Source: Tritrichomonas foetus (taxonomy: Eukaryota; Parabasalia; Tritrichomonadida; Tritrichomonadidae). From it: a stretch of DNA of 64,000 nucleotides. The position numbers were made by a program, and so were the translations under genes. The notes below the pieces were generated by a model that saw only the letters and a list, made by a program, of their open reading frames with translations, made no database searches and was not told where the DNA came from. The first letter of the stretch is position 1, and every line of letters starts with the position of its first letter. Of this stretch, positions 18,681 to 27,899 are shown in pieces. The stretch lies in NCBI GenBank assembly GCA_001839685.1, contig MLAK01000749.1, positions 124,001-188,000 of the forward strand, written 5' to 3'.

Positions 18681-19294
18681 ATGTGTATGTTTTATTTTTC
18701 TAATTTCCAGCACTTATCCCACCACCAAACTTTGGCTACGTTGAGCCAGATTTATATCGATGCGCCATTCCAACCGAAGCGAATTTTTCTTTCCTCCAAA
18801 CTCTTCATTTGAAAACCGTGTTATTTTTATCTTTGGATAACGTTCCCCAAATTCTCTCAGATTTCCTTCAAGAACAAGGTATCAAATTCTTCCATATGAT
18901 CAGCGGCGAGGGAACCAATATCGGCCAGCGCATATCCGAACAGCTCGTTTTAGACGCCCTCCAGATTTTGCTCACGCCCGACAGATACCCAATCATTGTG
19001 ATGTGCACATTGGGACGCCACAGAACAGGAACGGTTATTGCATGTTTGAGGCGACTCCAATCATGGAGCCTTTCAAACATCCTCGAGGAATTTCGAAGGT
19101 TCACTGGCCAAAAGTCGAGTCCAATGCACGAGCAGTTCATTGAATTATTCGATACAGAGCTCGTAAACGTGCCGAAAAATGTAAACGAGCTTCCTTTTGC
19201 GATTCCGGTCGTTCCTCGCCACCAAAACAGCGAAAACGAGGAAGGAAATGAGGAGGCCGAAAATGTGTCGAAAGAAAATGTTTCTCCTGAATAA
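18681..19294 (+). CDS. Siw14-like (PFA-DSP) phosphatase, interrupted by a 26-nt intron
   Basis: Exon 1 is ATGT (18681-18684), the intron is 18685-18710, exon 2 is 18711-19294; the spliced protein is 195 residues starting MSLIPPPNFGYVEPDLYRCA. That beginning is the typical start of plant-and-fungal atypical dual-specificity phosphatases (Siw14/OCA group), which cleave inositol pyrophosphates. The active-site loop is MCTLGRHRTGT: the Cys-x5-Arg signature is present, with Met in place of the usual preceding His. Without splicing, the frame of the catalytic domain has a TAA (18701-18703) directly upstream and the first ATG would be at 18809, losing 38 residues of conserved sequence; the 18681 ATG read through is out of frame. 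The C-terminal 35 residues are acidic, Asn/Glu-rich. Confidence 0.85.
18685..18710 (+). other. Ultrashort spliceosomal intron (26 nt)
   Basis: Begins GTATGT, contains TCTAAT as a branch-point candidate, and ends TTCCAG, with branch site and 3' splice site almost fused as in trichomonad introns. Removing it joins ATGT to CACTTATCCC and restores the frame and the conserved N-terminus. It lies four bases after the A of the ATG. Confidence 0.82.
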
Positions 19295-20037
19295 AATGAT
19301 TGAATATTTGGAATAAAATTTTGTATTTGGTTGATTTACCTGCTTTTTTCTCAATAATACAGTCAATCGTGTTCGTGGATTTAAGCCATCTCAAGAATTT
19401 TCGTTTTTTGAATTATTAGATTATGATTTGTTTCGCCCCTTCTTGAAAGTGATGAAATTATGATGATAGTAATTTTAACATTTTATTTCTTCAATATTGG
19501 AACAAAAAAAATCATAAATTACCGAAAAATTGAATTATCAACTAATTCAATATATGAAATTCCACTTTTTGTCATGTTTTTTTAATCATATTTCCACTAT
19601 TTATAATAATCTTATTATTGCCATCTATAAATAGACGAAATTTAAGAAATTCCGAAAATAGAAATATTTTTTAAAAATAATGGCACACTTTGGACCAAAC
19701 AATACTTAAAATGACTACAGTAAGTCAAATCCTTCAAATAATTCGGAAATTAAATGATTTAGATTTTATCGATAATTCGAAATTATGAAGATGAAGATTT
19801 ATCATAAGCTAATTGGAATTCATGACTCTTCATAAATATTTTCTTGTTTGTCATCATGAAGAATAACCACATGTTTATGAATGATTCGAGTTATATTCGA
19901 AAAATCATATTTCTGGAACGATATTGATATTATGCCTATAGACAAGCATATTATATACGATATTGGTATATGACCAATGATTGGCTATTGAGGATTTTGA
20001 TATCAATGAACTTTTCAATTTGATAGCGATTAACTTT

Positions 20038-20087
20038 TTGAGAGTGCGCACTTCTTATCCGACCAGAGTGTGCGCTCTCAATTTTTT
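20038..20087 (+). ncRNA. Candidate structured RNA: 14-bp stem-loop followed by six T
   Basis: TTGAGAGTGCGCAC (20038-20051) can pair in RNA with GTGTGCGCTCTCAA (20068-20081) along all 14 positions, two of them G-U wobbles, with a 16-nt loop. TTTTTT (20082-20087) follows directly. G-U compensation suggests selection at the RNA level. The GC-rich stem is unlike its surroundings. It might be the 3' end of a Pol III-type or Sm-class small RNA, since AATTTTTT also resembles an Sm site. Family not recognised. Confidence 0.3.
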
Positions 20088-20380
20088 ATCATGGATTGAT
20101 TTGTCAAAAATTTATTACTTGGCTATTTTTTGTAGACTATTCTAATTTAAAAAAAATAAGTGGGAAAGATGAAATACAATCGATAGAACCTTTTCAATAT
20201 TTTTGAAATTCATTTTGAGGAAAATTGAATGAAATTCTCAATTCCATTCAAAATTTAAATAATACGAAAGAAAAAATTAGTTGGATCTAGCCAGTTATTG
20301 AAACTGGGGCCATGTTTCTCAAAAATTGAACATTTTTTTCAAATATTTATATCAATATTTCACTCTAGAAAGAAAGGCCT

Positions 20381-20395
20381 TCATTCACTTCACTT
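20381..20395 (+). promoter_or_regulatory. Clustered Inr motifs before EF-1alpha
   Basis: TCATTCACTTCACTT contains three overlapping TCAYTY words, ending 9 bases before the ATG. A strong, possibly multi-start promoter is consistent with high expression. Confidence 0.6.
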
Positions 20396-20404
20396 TTATT
20401 TCTC

Positions 20405-21724
20405 ATGGGTAAAGAGAAAGAGCACATAAACATTGTCGTTATCGGACACGTCGATGCTGGTAAATCCACAACCACAGGACACCTTATTTACAAGTGCGGT
20501 GGTATCGACAAGCGTAAACTTGCCCAAATCGAAAAAGAAGCCGAACAACTCGGTAAAGGATCATTCAAATACGCCTTCGTTATGGACTCTCTCAAGGCCG
20601 AACGTGAACGTGGTATCACAATCGATATCTCGCTCTGGAAGTTCGAATCACCAAAATACTTCTTCACAATCATCGATGCTCCAGGACACAGAGACTTCAT
20701 CAAGAACATGATCACAGGTACATCACAAGCTGATGCTGCCGTCCTCGTTATCGATTCAACACGTGGTGGTTTCGAAGCTGGTATCGCTGAACAGGGCCAA
20801 ACCCGTGAACACGCTCTTCTTGCTTTCACCCTCGGTATCAAGCAAGTCATCATCGCCGTCAACAAGGTTGATGATTCAACAGTTAACTACAGCCAAGAAC
20901 GTTTCAACGAAATCAAGGGAGAAATGACACGCGTTCTTACAAACATCGGTTACAAGCCAGATCAATTCAAATTCGTCCCAATCTCCGGATTCAAGGGTGA
21001 TAACATGACAGAGAAATCCGCCAACCTCGGATGGTGGAATGGTGGAACACTCCTCGAAACACTCGATACACTCCAACCACCAAAGCGTCCATTCGACAGA
21101 CCACTTCGTCTTCCAATCCAAGATGTCTACAAGATCTCAGGTATCGGTACAGTTCCAGTCGGACGTGTCGAATCTGGTATCATGAAGCCAGGACAACAAG
21201 TCATCTTCGCCCCATCAAACATCACCACCGATGTTAAATCCATCGAAATGCACCACACACAACTCCCAGAAGCCGTTCCAGGTGATAACGTTGGTTTCAA
21301 CGTTAAGATCCCAGTTTCCGATATTAAACGTGGTCACGTTCTCGGAGAACAAGCACGCGATCCACCAGTCGAATGCATCAACTTTACAGCTCAAATGATC
21401 ATCTCTAACCACCCAGGTAAGATCCATGCTGGTTACCAACCAGTTTTCGACTGCCACACAGCCCACATCGCTTGCAAGTTCGCCAAACTCATCCAACGTA
21501 TCGACCGTCGTCACGGTAAGAAGGTTACAGAACAACCAGAATGGATCCAAAAGGATGATGCTGCTGTTGTTATTGTCGAGCCATCAAAGGCACTCGTTGT
21601 TGAAACTTTCCAAGAATATGCAGCCCTCGGACGTTTCGCTGTTCGTGATATGAAGCAGACAGTCGCTGTCGGCGTCATCCGTTCAGTCGAAAAGAGGAAG
21701 GTCGAAGAAAAGAAGAAGAAGTAA
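20405..21724 (+). CDS. TEF1: Translation elongation factor 1-alpha (eEF1A)
   Basis: 439 residues, close to the usual length of about 445-460. This GTPase brings aminoacyl-tRNA to the ribosome. All GTP-binding boxes are present: GHVDAGKST (14-22), the switch-I region ending GITID, DAPGHRD, NKVDDS and the SGF box. The beta-barrel domains 2 and 3 follow ([26 protein letters not shown]) and the tail is the usual Lys-rich KVEEKKKK. Codon use is strikingly different from neighbours, with a strong preference for C-ending codons (ATC, GTC, TTC, AAC), the mark of a highly expressed gene. It stands alone with a cluster of initiator motifs immediately upstream. Confidence 0.98.
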   Translation: MGKEKEHINIVVIGHVDAGKSTTTGHLIYKCGGIDKRKLAQIEKEAEQLGKGSFKYAFVMDSLKAERERGITIDISLWKFESPKYFFTIIDAPGHRDFIKNMITGTSQADAAVLVIDSTRGGFEAGIAEQGQTREHALLAFTLGIKQVIIAVNKVDDSTVNYSQERFNEIKGEMTRVLTNIGYKPDQFKFVPISGFKGDNMTEKSANLGWWNGGTLLETLDTLQPPKRPFDRPLRLPIQDVYKISGIGTVPVGRVESGIMKPGQQVIFAPSNITTDVKSIEMHHTQLPEAVPGDNVGFNVKIPVSDIKRGHVLGEQARDPPVECINFTAQMIISNHPGKIHAGYQPVFDCHTAHIACKFAKLIQRIDRRHGKKVTEQPEWIQKDDAAVVIVEPSKALVVETFQEYAALGRFAVRDMKQTVAVGVIRSVEKRKVEEKKKK

Positions 21725-23161
21725 AATATACTACTTTTCTTAATTAGTTTTCCATCTTTTTTCATATTTATACAATATTGAATATCTCTTCAAATTGTTG
21801 AGTTAAAAATTCTTTATCTTTTTAAAATATTTTCATCATCTTTGGATTCTTGGTAATTGAACTAAATTGAAAATGAACAATGTTTTGAAATTGAAATTTA
21901 TTCGAAAAGTTATTTTTGTGTAATTTGAGAATCCTTCCATGAAAGAATTTAAACCATTTTCGTATGGAAGCTATTCATTATTTTCCATTCCACATCTTTC
22001 GAAAACTTTTATGAATCAAATCTTTCATTATAAAAACAACACCAACAAGATCTCATCAATATATTATCAGGAATTGCTCTTTTAAATACATAATGTATAT
22101 TTATTAATCTTAACTGTGATAATCTTAAAATACAATTAACAAGTAATTTTGATATTTTGACAGATCAATATCGTATTCTATGGCTCAAACCAACTTTTTT
22201 AACGAAAAGTGATACATTTCAAGATAGATATTTCAATGCTTATATTCCAATGTTTTGCTCTCCTGAGAACAGCCTCATTCATCTTCAATCAGATATAAAT
22301 GAAAATAAACCCAATAAATTTGGCCGAAAAGTAGTTTAAATTGATTACGGCAGATGATCGGACTTCGCATCTTGAGTTGGTATCAAAAATTCTATAAATA
22401 AGCATTTCAAACTGAATCAGACCACGATAAATTGGATACAGATCCTTTTCTATATAGATAAGCATTGATCATTTATAATCTCATAATAAGCAGTTATTTA
22501 TATTTCAAGATACGATTGCCGAAGAACACTCATAAACATAGACAAATTTGAAGAGCAATTTTCAAGAATCTAAGATTTCACAAACAAGCGATTGTTATTT
22601 TGATTAAGCTACGATAATTTATCTTCGACAAGATCCACATTCTGAAACAATTGACTTTATTAAATCTGCCAATCATGATGATGTATTTGAAACTCTTTTA
22701 GAATTTCCAAAGGTAGAAATTCTATGTTCAATGGTAGACTCGCAAGAAACCCTTCAACAAAGAAAAAATCTACTTCGATTGTATTGTCAGCAATTCTGTA
22801 ATTCTCAATTAATTGATTCAGAACTTGATTAGATCCAAAAATCATATCATCTAGATTACTGAAAATGAGATCGTATTTTCGAATCAAGAAATAGATGATT
22901 TGAATACTATTCTCAACTATAAATATTATCCAGACATTCATTGAGGAGACAGGAAATGATGAATTTTCATTAAAACTTTAAGGGAAAAATAAACATATAC
23001 AGAGAATTTTTAGGGATCAACATTCTCTTGAGAATGTTCCTAATCTGTAGTCACTTTTGTGTAGCTTTGGTAAATTGTTGGCAGTGATTCTGAATCATTA
23101 TCTAAACAGCTTTTGAGTAATGTGAAATAAAATTACTTAATTTCGTTTTTTTTTTTTTTTT

Positions 23162-23186
23162 TGCTATTCAAAAATGTTGAATAGCA
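23162..23186. repeat. Perfect 10-bp hairpin next to T17
   Basis: TGCTATTCAA and TTGAATAGCA are perfect inverted repeats around a 5-base loop. T17 immediately precedes it on the plus strand, so a minus-strand transcript would have a hairpin followed by A17. Confidence 0.6.
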
Positions 23187-23376
23187 GAAATATATTGAAA
23201 TAAATTTTTACACTATAGAATTTGACATTAATGTTCATTCAATCTTGTATTGAAAATGTGAATATTTTTTATTCTCATTCAATAAATTGGTGAATTTTTC
23301 TAATTTTTGTCAAGTTTATATCACATTGATTTATATGGTGATTTTTTACGGTTAAAGGTCAATATTATGAATAGTT

Positions 23377-23382
23377 TCATTT
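23377..23382 (+). promoter_or_regulatory. Inr-like TCATTT before the DHHC gene
   Basis: TCATTT, then ATA and the ATG at 23386; predicted 5' UTR of about 7 nt. Confidence 0.6.
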
Positions 23383-23385
23383 ATA

Positions 23386-24201
23386 ATGCGAGGCGATGCG
23401 CAGAAACAGTGCATTAAATATTGTGGTAAATGCATGCATATATTTGGCCCATTCTCCATTATGCTTGGATCACTAGTTCTTCCTCTTTTTCACATAATCC
23501 TTGAAGCTTTCTTTTATGCTTCTGCAAGCCCCGAAGATAAAAATTCAGCTCTATTATATATGCTTATAGTTGAGGGCATTTTTTCAACCATATGCTTAGC
23601 ATTTTTATATAGATCATTATTAATGGCATCATGTAATGATCCTGGAGCCACTGAGCTACAGCTTGAGCGTCTGACTCTTCAATTCTCTCAAGAATTCATT
23701 GATTCTTTCCCAAAGTGCCCAAAATGTAATCTTCCAAAACCACCTCGTGCACACCACTGCAGCATCTGCAACAAATGCCACCTTAGGATGGACCACCATT
23801 GTCCTGCTGTTGGAAACTGTGTTGCTTTCAGAAATCACCAACCATTTTTAGTTATGCTTAATTGGGGAATCATTTCCTGCTTCCTTTTCACGATTTATAC
23901 AATTATTTTCGGCATTGTTGAAAAAGGAATTTTTAGATATTTCACTTTTGCATTTTCTGCGTCTTCTCTTCTTGTTGGCTGCTTTCTTTGCTATTTCTTC
24001 TGCGACCAAATGAAAAATGTTAGTAGAAATGTAACAACACTTGAAGAATTCATTGAAGATGATCAGGATAAATATGATCTTGGAAGAACAGAAAATATCA
24101 GACAAATGTTTGGTGATGGGAAGCTGAGATTCTTTCTTCCAAGATTGTCTGATATGACAGGCTTTGAATGGGCTTTGCCAAAATATCAAAGCCAAGTTTG
24201 A
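23386..24201 (+). CDS. DHHC-type protein S-palmitoyltransferase
   Basis: 271 residues, four predicted transmembrane helices (about 19-44, 55-78, 157-179 and 184-207). Between helices 2 and 3 sits the Cys-rich domain: CPKCNLPKPPRAHHCSICNK, then MDHHCPAVGNCV with the catalytic DHHC at 136-139. After helix 4 comes the TTxE motif (TTLE, 217-220), which helps position the active site. The enzyme attaches palmitate to Cys residues of cytosolic proteins and would sit in Golgi or plasma membrane. The usual Trp after DHHCP is Ala here, which is uncommon. Likely clients would include dually lipidated proteins such as the MGC-starting metacaspase in this window, but that link is a guess. Confidence 0.95.
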   Translation: MRGDAQKQCIKYCGKCMHIFGPFSIMLGSLVLPLFHIILEAFFYASASPEDKNSALLYMLIVEGIFSTICLAFLYRSLLMASCNDPGATELQLERLTLQFSQEFIDSFPKCPKCNLPKPPRAHHCSICNKCHLRMDHHCPAVGNCVAFRNHQPFLVMLNWGIISCFLFTIYTIIFGIVEKGIFRYFTFAFSASSLLVGCFLCYFFCDQMKNVSRNVTTLEEFIEDDQDKYDLGRTENIRQMFGDGKLRFFLPRLSDMTGFEWALPKYQSQV

Positions 24202-24360
24202 TTTCTGAATTGTTTCTTTTATTATATTGTAAAAAAGATTTGAGCTATTCTTATTATTTTTTCTACTTTGGTGATGATTATTTGTTTAAATGGTGGATTA
24301 TCTTGTGGTGCTGAAAAATTTCCATTATTCACAAAATAATAAAAGAAACAATTCAGAAAT
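24201..24360. repeat. Perfect 25-bp inverted repeat beginning at the DHHC stop codon
   Basis: 24201-24225 and 24336-24360 are exact reverse complements, 110 bases apart. The left arm starts on the last base of the DHHC stop codon. A transcript would form a long hairpin in the 3' UTR. An uninterrupted A31 tract (24378-24408) follows 17 bases after the right arm. Confidence 0.85.
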
Positions 24361-24377
24361 GAATACATTAATAGATG

Positions 24378-24408
<31 letters not shown>
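24378..24408 (+). repeat. A31 homopolymer
   Basis: Thirty-one consecutive A between the convergent DHHC and BTB genes. It may be a retroposed poly(A) tail or a slippage-expanded tract; the exact length is unreliable. Confidence 0.8.
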
Positions 24409-24411
<3 letters not shown>

Positions 24412-24561
24412 GAATAATAATTATTAATAAAGTAAGTTTACTTTCTATATATCTATATAACTTTATATGTAAATATCTCAATCTAAATATCTGCAAAAAG
24501 TAAATCCTTGATATCATCTGGCTTGGTATCTAGAATTATTGAATGATAAAATGTAATTTAT

Positions 24562-26376
24562 TCATTTGAGATTCCCAAAGAATTCAATATTTGTTAAAGC
24601 TAAGATATTTTTTCCATAATGATTTGGTCCAATTGTTCTCAAACGAATATATCTGTAGGAATTTGCATTCGATTCACATTTAAATGTAAAAATAGACCCA
24701 CTCCCATTCAAATCACTATTATTCGTTCTTTTATCAATTTCATCCCAACCAGTTTCCAAATTATTGGTTCCTTCAACCACCCAATTTTTAAGATGATCGA
24801 AATTGGCTTGATAAGGAATAGTTTTAATGGTGTAATTTTTCAGAGATATCTTTCTATTCTTGAAATCAAATCGTAACCATTGATTTGGTTGATCTTTTGT
24901 TGACCAAAACCAAACATTATTATAATCACAGACAGACATTGGTGCTTGACTTGACAATGAGGATGATGCTTGTATATCGATAATTTTTTCTTTATGAACA
25001 TTTCCACCACACTGTTGAGTCAATTGCTTAATTATTCCATTTAATTGATTTGTTGCATTGAATTCTTTGGTAACTTCGGTTGTTTCTATTGATTGTGACA
25101 TTGATGGAGCAACTGAATTCCGCACAGGCATTTCATGAGCATTTCTTTGTTGAGTTTTCGCTTCAAGGAATGAAGCTCTTTTATGATCAGGTTCTTTCAT
25201 TGAAACAGTTCTTCGTGAATGTGGTTCTTCTTTTTCATCTTTATCTTGTTTAGATGGAAAGAAGCTCATTCTACTTCTCTTTTTACGCTGTTGTTGTTTT
25301 TCTTGTCTTTGTTCTTGTCGATTTGGAGTTGCCATTGTAAAAACTCGTGTATAAACCTCATTATAAAGATTATCTAAATCAGCACATTTTGTTTCAAGCA
25401 TACTAAGTGTATCATTGCTCGTAGTTATTGATGTAGTTATTGTAGAAATTTGTTGTTCAAGTTCATGAAGAGCTTGATTAGAAGAAGAAGATTCCATTCC
25501 TTCATTGGCTAAATTTTTCACTTTCTTTTTTATCGACTTTTTTAGTTTTGCAACTTTTTCTTTAAATTCTGTGATTTTGGCACCTTCAAAGTTTTTCATA
25601 CTTTCGATTTGGGAATTTATTGATGTTATCTGATTCTTTTGATCATTGAGTTTTTGAAAAAGTGAAGAAATACTTGTTGAAAAAGTTGGTTCGAGAAAAT
25701 GTTGAATGAATTTTGGTTTTGATCCAATTTCGTTAATTTCTTCGTGTGTGAAATCTGAACCATCAACGAAATAATATAAAGGAGCTGCTGATTCTTTATG
25801 GAAATCCGATGCTGCTTTCAAAAAGTTCAAGAATAAATGATGATTAATTTTTTCCACTTTTCTATTTTTGTTGGTGGAAGTTTTATTTTCTTGTAGAAAT
25901 GTTTTCGAAATGATTCTATGAAGGACTGGAATAGGTAAAGAACAAAATGAAGGAACACTTAAATAAGAATTTATATGTTTTGATATTGTTTCTTCAATTT
26001 CTGAAGTTGGTGCATCCTTTTGTAATAAGAAATTCAACTTTGTAATTAATAGTGTAGAGTCATTAATATCAGATAAATATGAAACAACTTCTTCTAGAAT
26101 CATTGGAACCTTCCATTTTTTACATAAGAAATGAAGACCAATTACATTTTCATTTGTAATTGAATAAAAGTGACTTTGACAAGCATTAACAAATTGTTGA
26201 AAAGTTGATACATCAATGCCTTTTTCAGACATATCAAGTGAGTTTTGAAAAATAAAATCTGGATGATTCCGAAACTTAATTGAATAAAGGCCAAATAAGC
26301 ACTTAGAAATATTAAACTTGTTGTCATTGAAAGTTAATGTAAAATCAGCTTCATGAGGTGGATGACTGAGCGGCAT
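24562..26376 (-). CDS. BTB/POZ-like protein with coiled coil and C-terminal discoidin-like (F5/8 type C) domain
   Basis: 604 residues. The N-terminal 110 residues have a BTB-like pattern (ADFTLTFNDNKFNISKCLFG), followed by a BACK-like helical region to about 215. Residues about 230-345 are coiled coil. A basic, Gln/Arg-rich linker follows (QRQEKQQQRKKRSRMSFF). The last 150 residues read as a galactose-binding-like/F5-8C fold: WLRFDFKNRKISLKNYTIKT, LKNWVVEGTNN, YRYIRLRTIGPN, LTNIEFFG. This BTB-coil-discoidin arrangement is familiar in trichomonads as a large lineage-specific family. No signal peptide, so the discoidin-like domain is probably intracellular, perhaps a protein-binding module. It diverges from the ankyrin gene with a 299-bp shared upstream region. 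Confidence 0.82.
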   Translation of the reverse strand: MPLSHPPHEADFTLTFNDNKFNISKCLFGLYSIKFRNHPDFIFQNSLDMSEKGIDVSTFQQFVNACQSHFYSITNENVIGLHFLCKKWKVPMILEEVVSYLSDINDSTLLITKLNFLLQKDAPTSEIEETISKHINSYLSVPSFCSLPIPVLHRIISKTFLQENKTSTNKNRKVEKINHHLFLNFLKAASDFHKESAAPLYYFVDGSDFTHEEINEIGSKPKFIQHFLEPTFSTSISSLFQKLNDQKNQITSINSQIESMKNFEGAKITEFKEKVAKLKKSIKKKVKNLANEGMESSSSNQALHELEQQISTITTSITTSNDTLSMLETKCADLDNLYNEVYTRVFTMATPNRQEQRQEKQQQRKKRSRMSFFPSKQDKDEKEEPHSRRTVSMKEPDHKRASFLEAKTQQRNAHEMPVRNSVAPSMSQSIETTEVTKEFNATNQLNGIIKQLTQQCGGNVHKEKIIDIQASSSLSSQAPMSVCDYNNVWFWSTKDQPNQWLRFDFKNRKISLKNYTIKTIPYQANFDHLKNWVVEGTNNLETGWDEIDKRTNNSDLNGSGSIFTFKCESNANSYRYIRLRTIGPNHYGKNILALTNIEFFGNLK

Positions 26377-26381
26377 TTATT

Positions 26382-26387
26382 CAATGA
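26382..26387 (-). promoter_or_regulatory. Inr-like TCATTG before the BTB gene
   Basis: CTTCATTGAATAAATG reads into the ATG at 26376; predicted 5' UTR about 10 nt. The region 26377-26675 is shared with the divergent ankyrin gene. Confidence 0.5.
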
Positions 26388-26675
26388 AGTAAAATTTTTC
26401 TTTTCTATCGGTTTTCTGAGTCTGATATATCTAAAGAATTCAATATAATTCATAAGGTTATTTCAAAATCTAAATTCCTCGAAGTTTTAATCGTTATACG
26501 ATAGATATGTAATAATTCCTTATCAAAAATAATTGAAAAATTATAAATATTCTCAATTTTTGAACATTTAACTGGTCATTAATGTATTCATTTCTGGCCA
26601 AATAAGCATATAAATATCTGTTTAAATGATGTTTCGGAAAGAATTTTGAGATTCACTTCACCTAAAAACACACCA

Positions 26676-27899
26676 ATGATAAAAGATGCTGATGAATTTG
26701 TCGAAAGTATTAAATTACTCGGAAAGCTCGAGAAGAAATTGGTTGATTATATTGATTGCGATGACTTTCACGAGATTTCATTTTTCCAAAAATTTGATGC
26801 CACGTTTAATAAAATGAATATTAAAGAAAACTACGATTTATACGAAGTATTTATTCGTTTGCTTTGTCGAATTTCCCTGTCAAGACCTTCTCTTAAAACA
26901 TCACATAAAAAGATTGTTCATGTGATTTCCACACTGATATCGGATTATGAAATGCTTGAAGTTTTCCATGTAGCCGAGATATTTAATACATTTAAGAATA
27001 ACAGATCAATACTTCTTCATTTATTCAAACAGAACATTATCACTGCTCGAATGTTATGTCAAGAAGTTTATAATACACACAACACTTACTTTTTCCTATT
27101 TTTCTACCCAGAAATTCAACATGTTGATCCCAAGCTTTTTACCAAAATGACAAAAAAGTTCAATAATGTCGCATTAACTATAAAAAAATATGATGATTCA
27201 TTAGATTTGTTTTTCAAAAAAAGAGATGTTGGTCATTCAGAAGATGAAGTTGCGGAGATCATTAGAAATGATGATATTGATCAATTTACAAATTTACTAG
27301 AAAGATCACTCGTTGGCATAAACTCTAAGATTTTTCCATCTATATTTGAATCAAATTCGGACATCAATAGTTATTTCAATGGAGGAGCATCATTGTTAGA
27401 ATATTCAATGATCTTTGGTTCTATCAATATTTTCAAGTATCTACTCCTACATCAAGCTGTTTTTAATCAAAAATCATATAGGTATGCAATTATTGGAGGA
27501 AGTAATGAAATCATTCATATTTTAGAAGATGATAATAGATTTAAATTTGATAAGGAATGTCTAATAAAATCAATTGGGTGTCATTATTTTGATATAACAT
27601 ACTATCTTAAATCATCATTATCGCTCTCATTATCAAAAGATGAAGAATTTATCAATGATATCGAATCATTGAACTTTTATCAATTCAGTGAATTCATCAA
27701 AACTAGTGATGAACTAGTGAAAATAGTGGATTTATTTCCCGATAGTTTTGTCAATTACCTAATATATATAACCGAATTATTTTTTTTAAAATTTCTTTTG
27801 AGGCAAGATCATATGGATATTAATACCAATATAATCTATTTTATATATTTACAATTGTCTACATGGTTTCTCACATGGAGTAATATGCCACATTTATAA
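26676..27899 (+). CDS. DUF3447/ankyrin protein, apparently truncated
   Basis: 407 residues from the ATG at 26676 (MIKDADEFVES); an in-frame TTG 30 bases earlier is rejected. The first half is helical and matches the DUF3447-type N-terminus found before ankyrin repeats in trichomonads. The region GGASLLEYSMIFGSINIFKYL and the YAIIGGSNEIIHILE unit are ankyrin-related. The frame ends LLRQDHMDINTN, the end of an ankyrin repeat, followed by about 20 unrelated residues and a TAA. Further ankyrin repeats continue downstream in shifting frames, so either this is a broken gene whose first part stays open, or the downstream repeats are joined by removal of the spacers. Confidence 0.7.
   Translation: MIKDADEFVESIKLLGKLEKKLVDYIDCDDFHEISFFQKFDATFNKMNIKENYDLYEVFIRLLCRISLSRPSLKTSHKKIVHVISTLISDYEMLEVFHVAEIFNTFKNNRSILLHLFKQNIITARMLCQEVYNTHNTYFFLFFYPEIQHVDPKLFTKMTKKFNNVALTIKKYDDSLDLFFKKRDVGHSEDEVAEIIRNDDIDQFTNLLERSLVGINSKIFPSIFESNSDINSYFNGGASLLEYSMIFGSINIFKYLLLHQAVFNQKSYRYAIIGGSNEIIHILEDDNRFKFDKECLIKSIGCHYFDITYYLKSSLSLSLSKDEEFINDIESLNFYQFSEFIKTSDELVKIVDLFPDSFVNYLIYITELFFLKFLLRQDHMDINTNIIYFIYLQLSTWFLTWSNMPHL

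Larger units (their letters stand above)
19295..20404. other. Intergenic, 1.1 kb, upstream of EF-1alpha
   Basis: Holds the hairpin at 20038-20087 and the initiator cluster at 20381-20395. The remainder is AT-rich without a convincing ORF. Confidence 0.45.
21725..23385. other. Intergenic, 1.66 kb, with possible gene remnant
   Basis: Between EF-1alpha and the DHHC gene. On the plus strand 22607-22837 is an open stretch of about 76 codons, protein-like in composition (FIKSANHDDVFETLLEF), without an N-terminal ATG; it may be a decayed ankyrin/DUF3447-type remnant. A run of 17 T (23146-23162) is followed by a hairpin (23162-23186). Nothing else is supported. Confidence 0.35.

Noticed and set aside
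22660..22941. 93-codon minus-strand ORF starting with ATG
   Set aside because: Overlaps a plus-strand stretch of equal quality; neither has a promoter-like element or a recognised family, so no CDS was called.
26646..26675. TTG start for the ankyrin gene (and similar TTG/GTG starts at 5612, 13236, 42495, 50771, 51747, 56413, 5093, 14986)
   Set aside because: A eukaryotic nuclear gene is expected to start at ATG; an in-frame ATG follows in each case, often right after an initiator motif.
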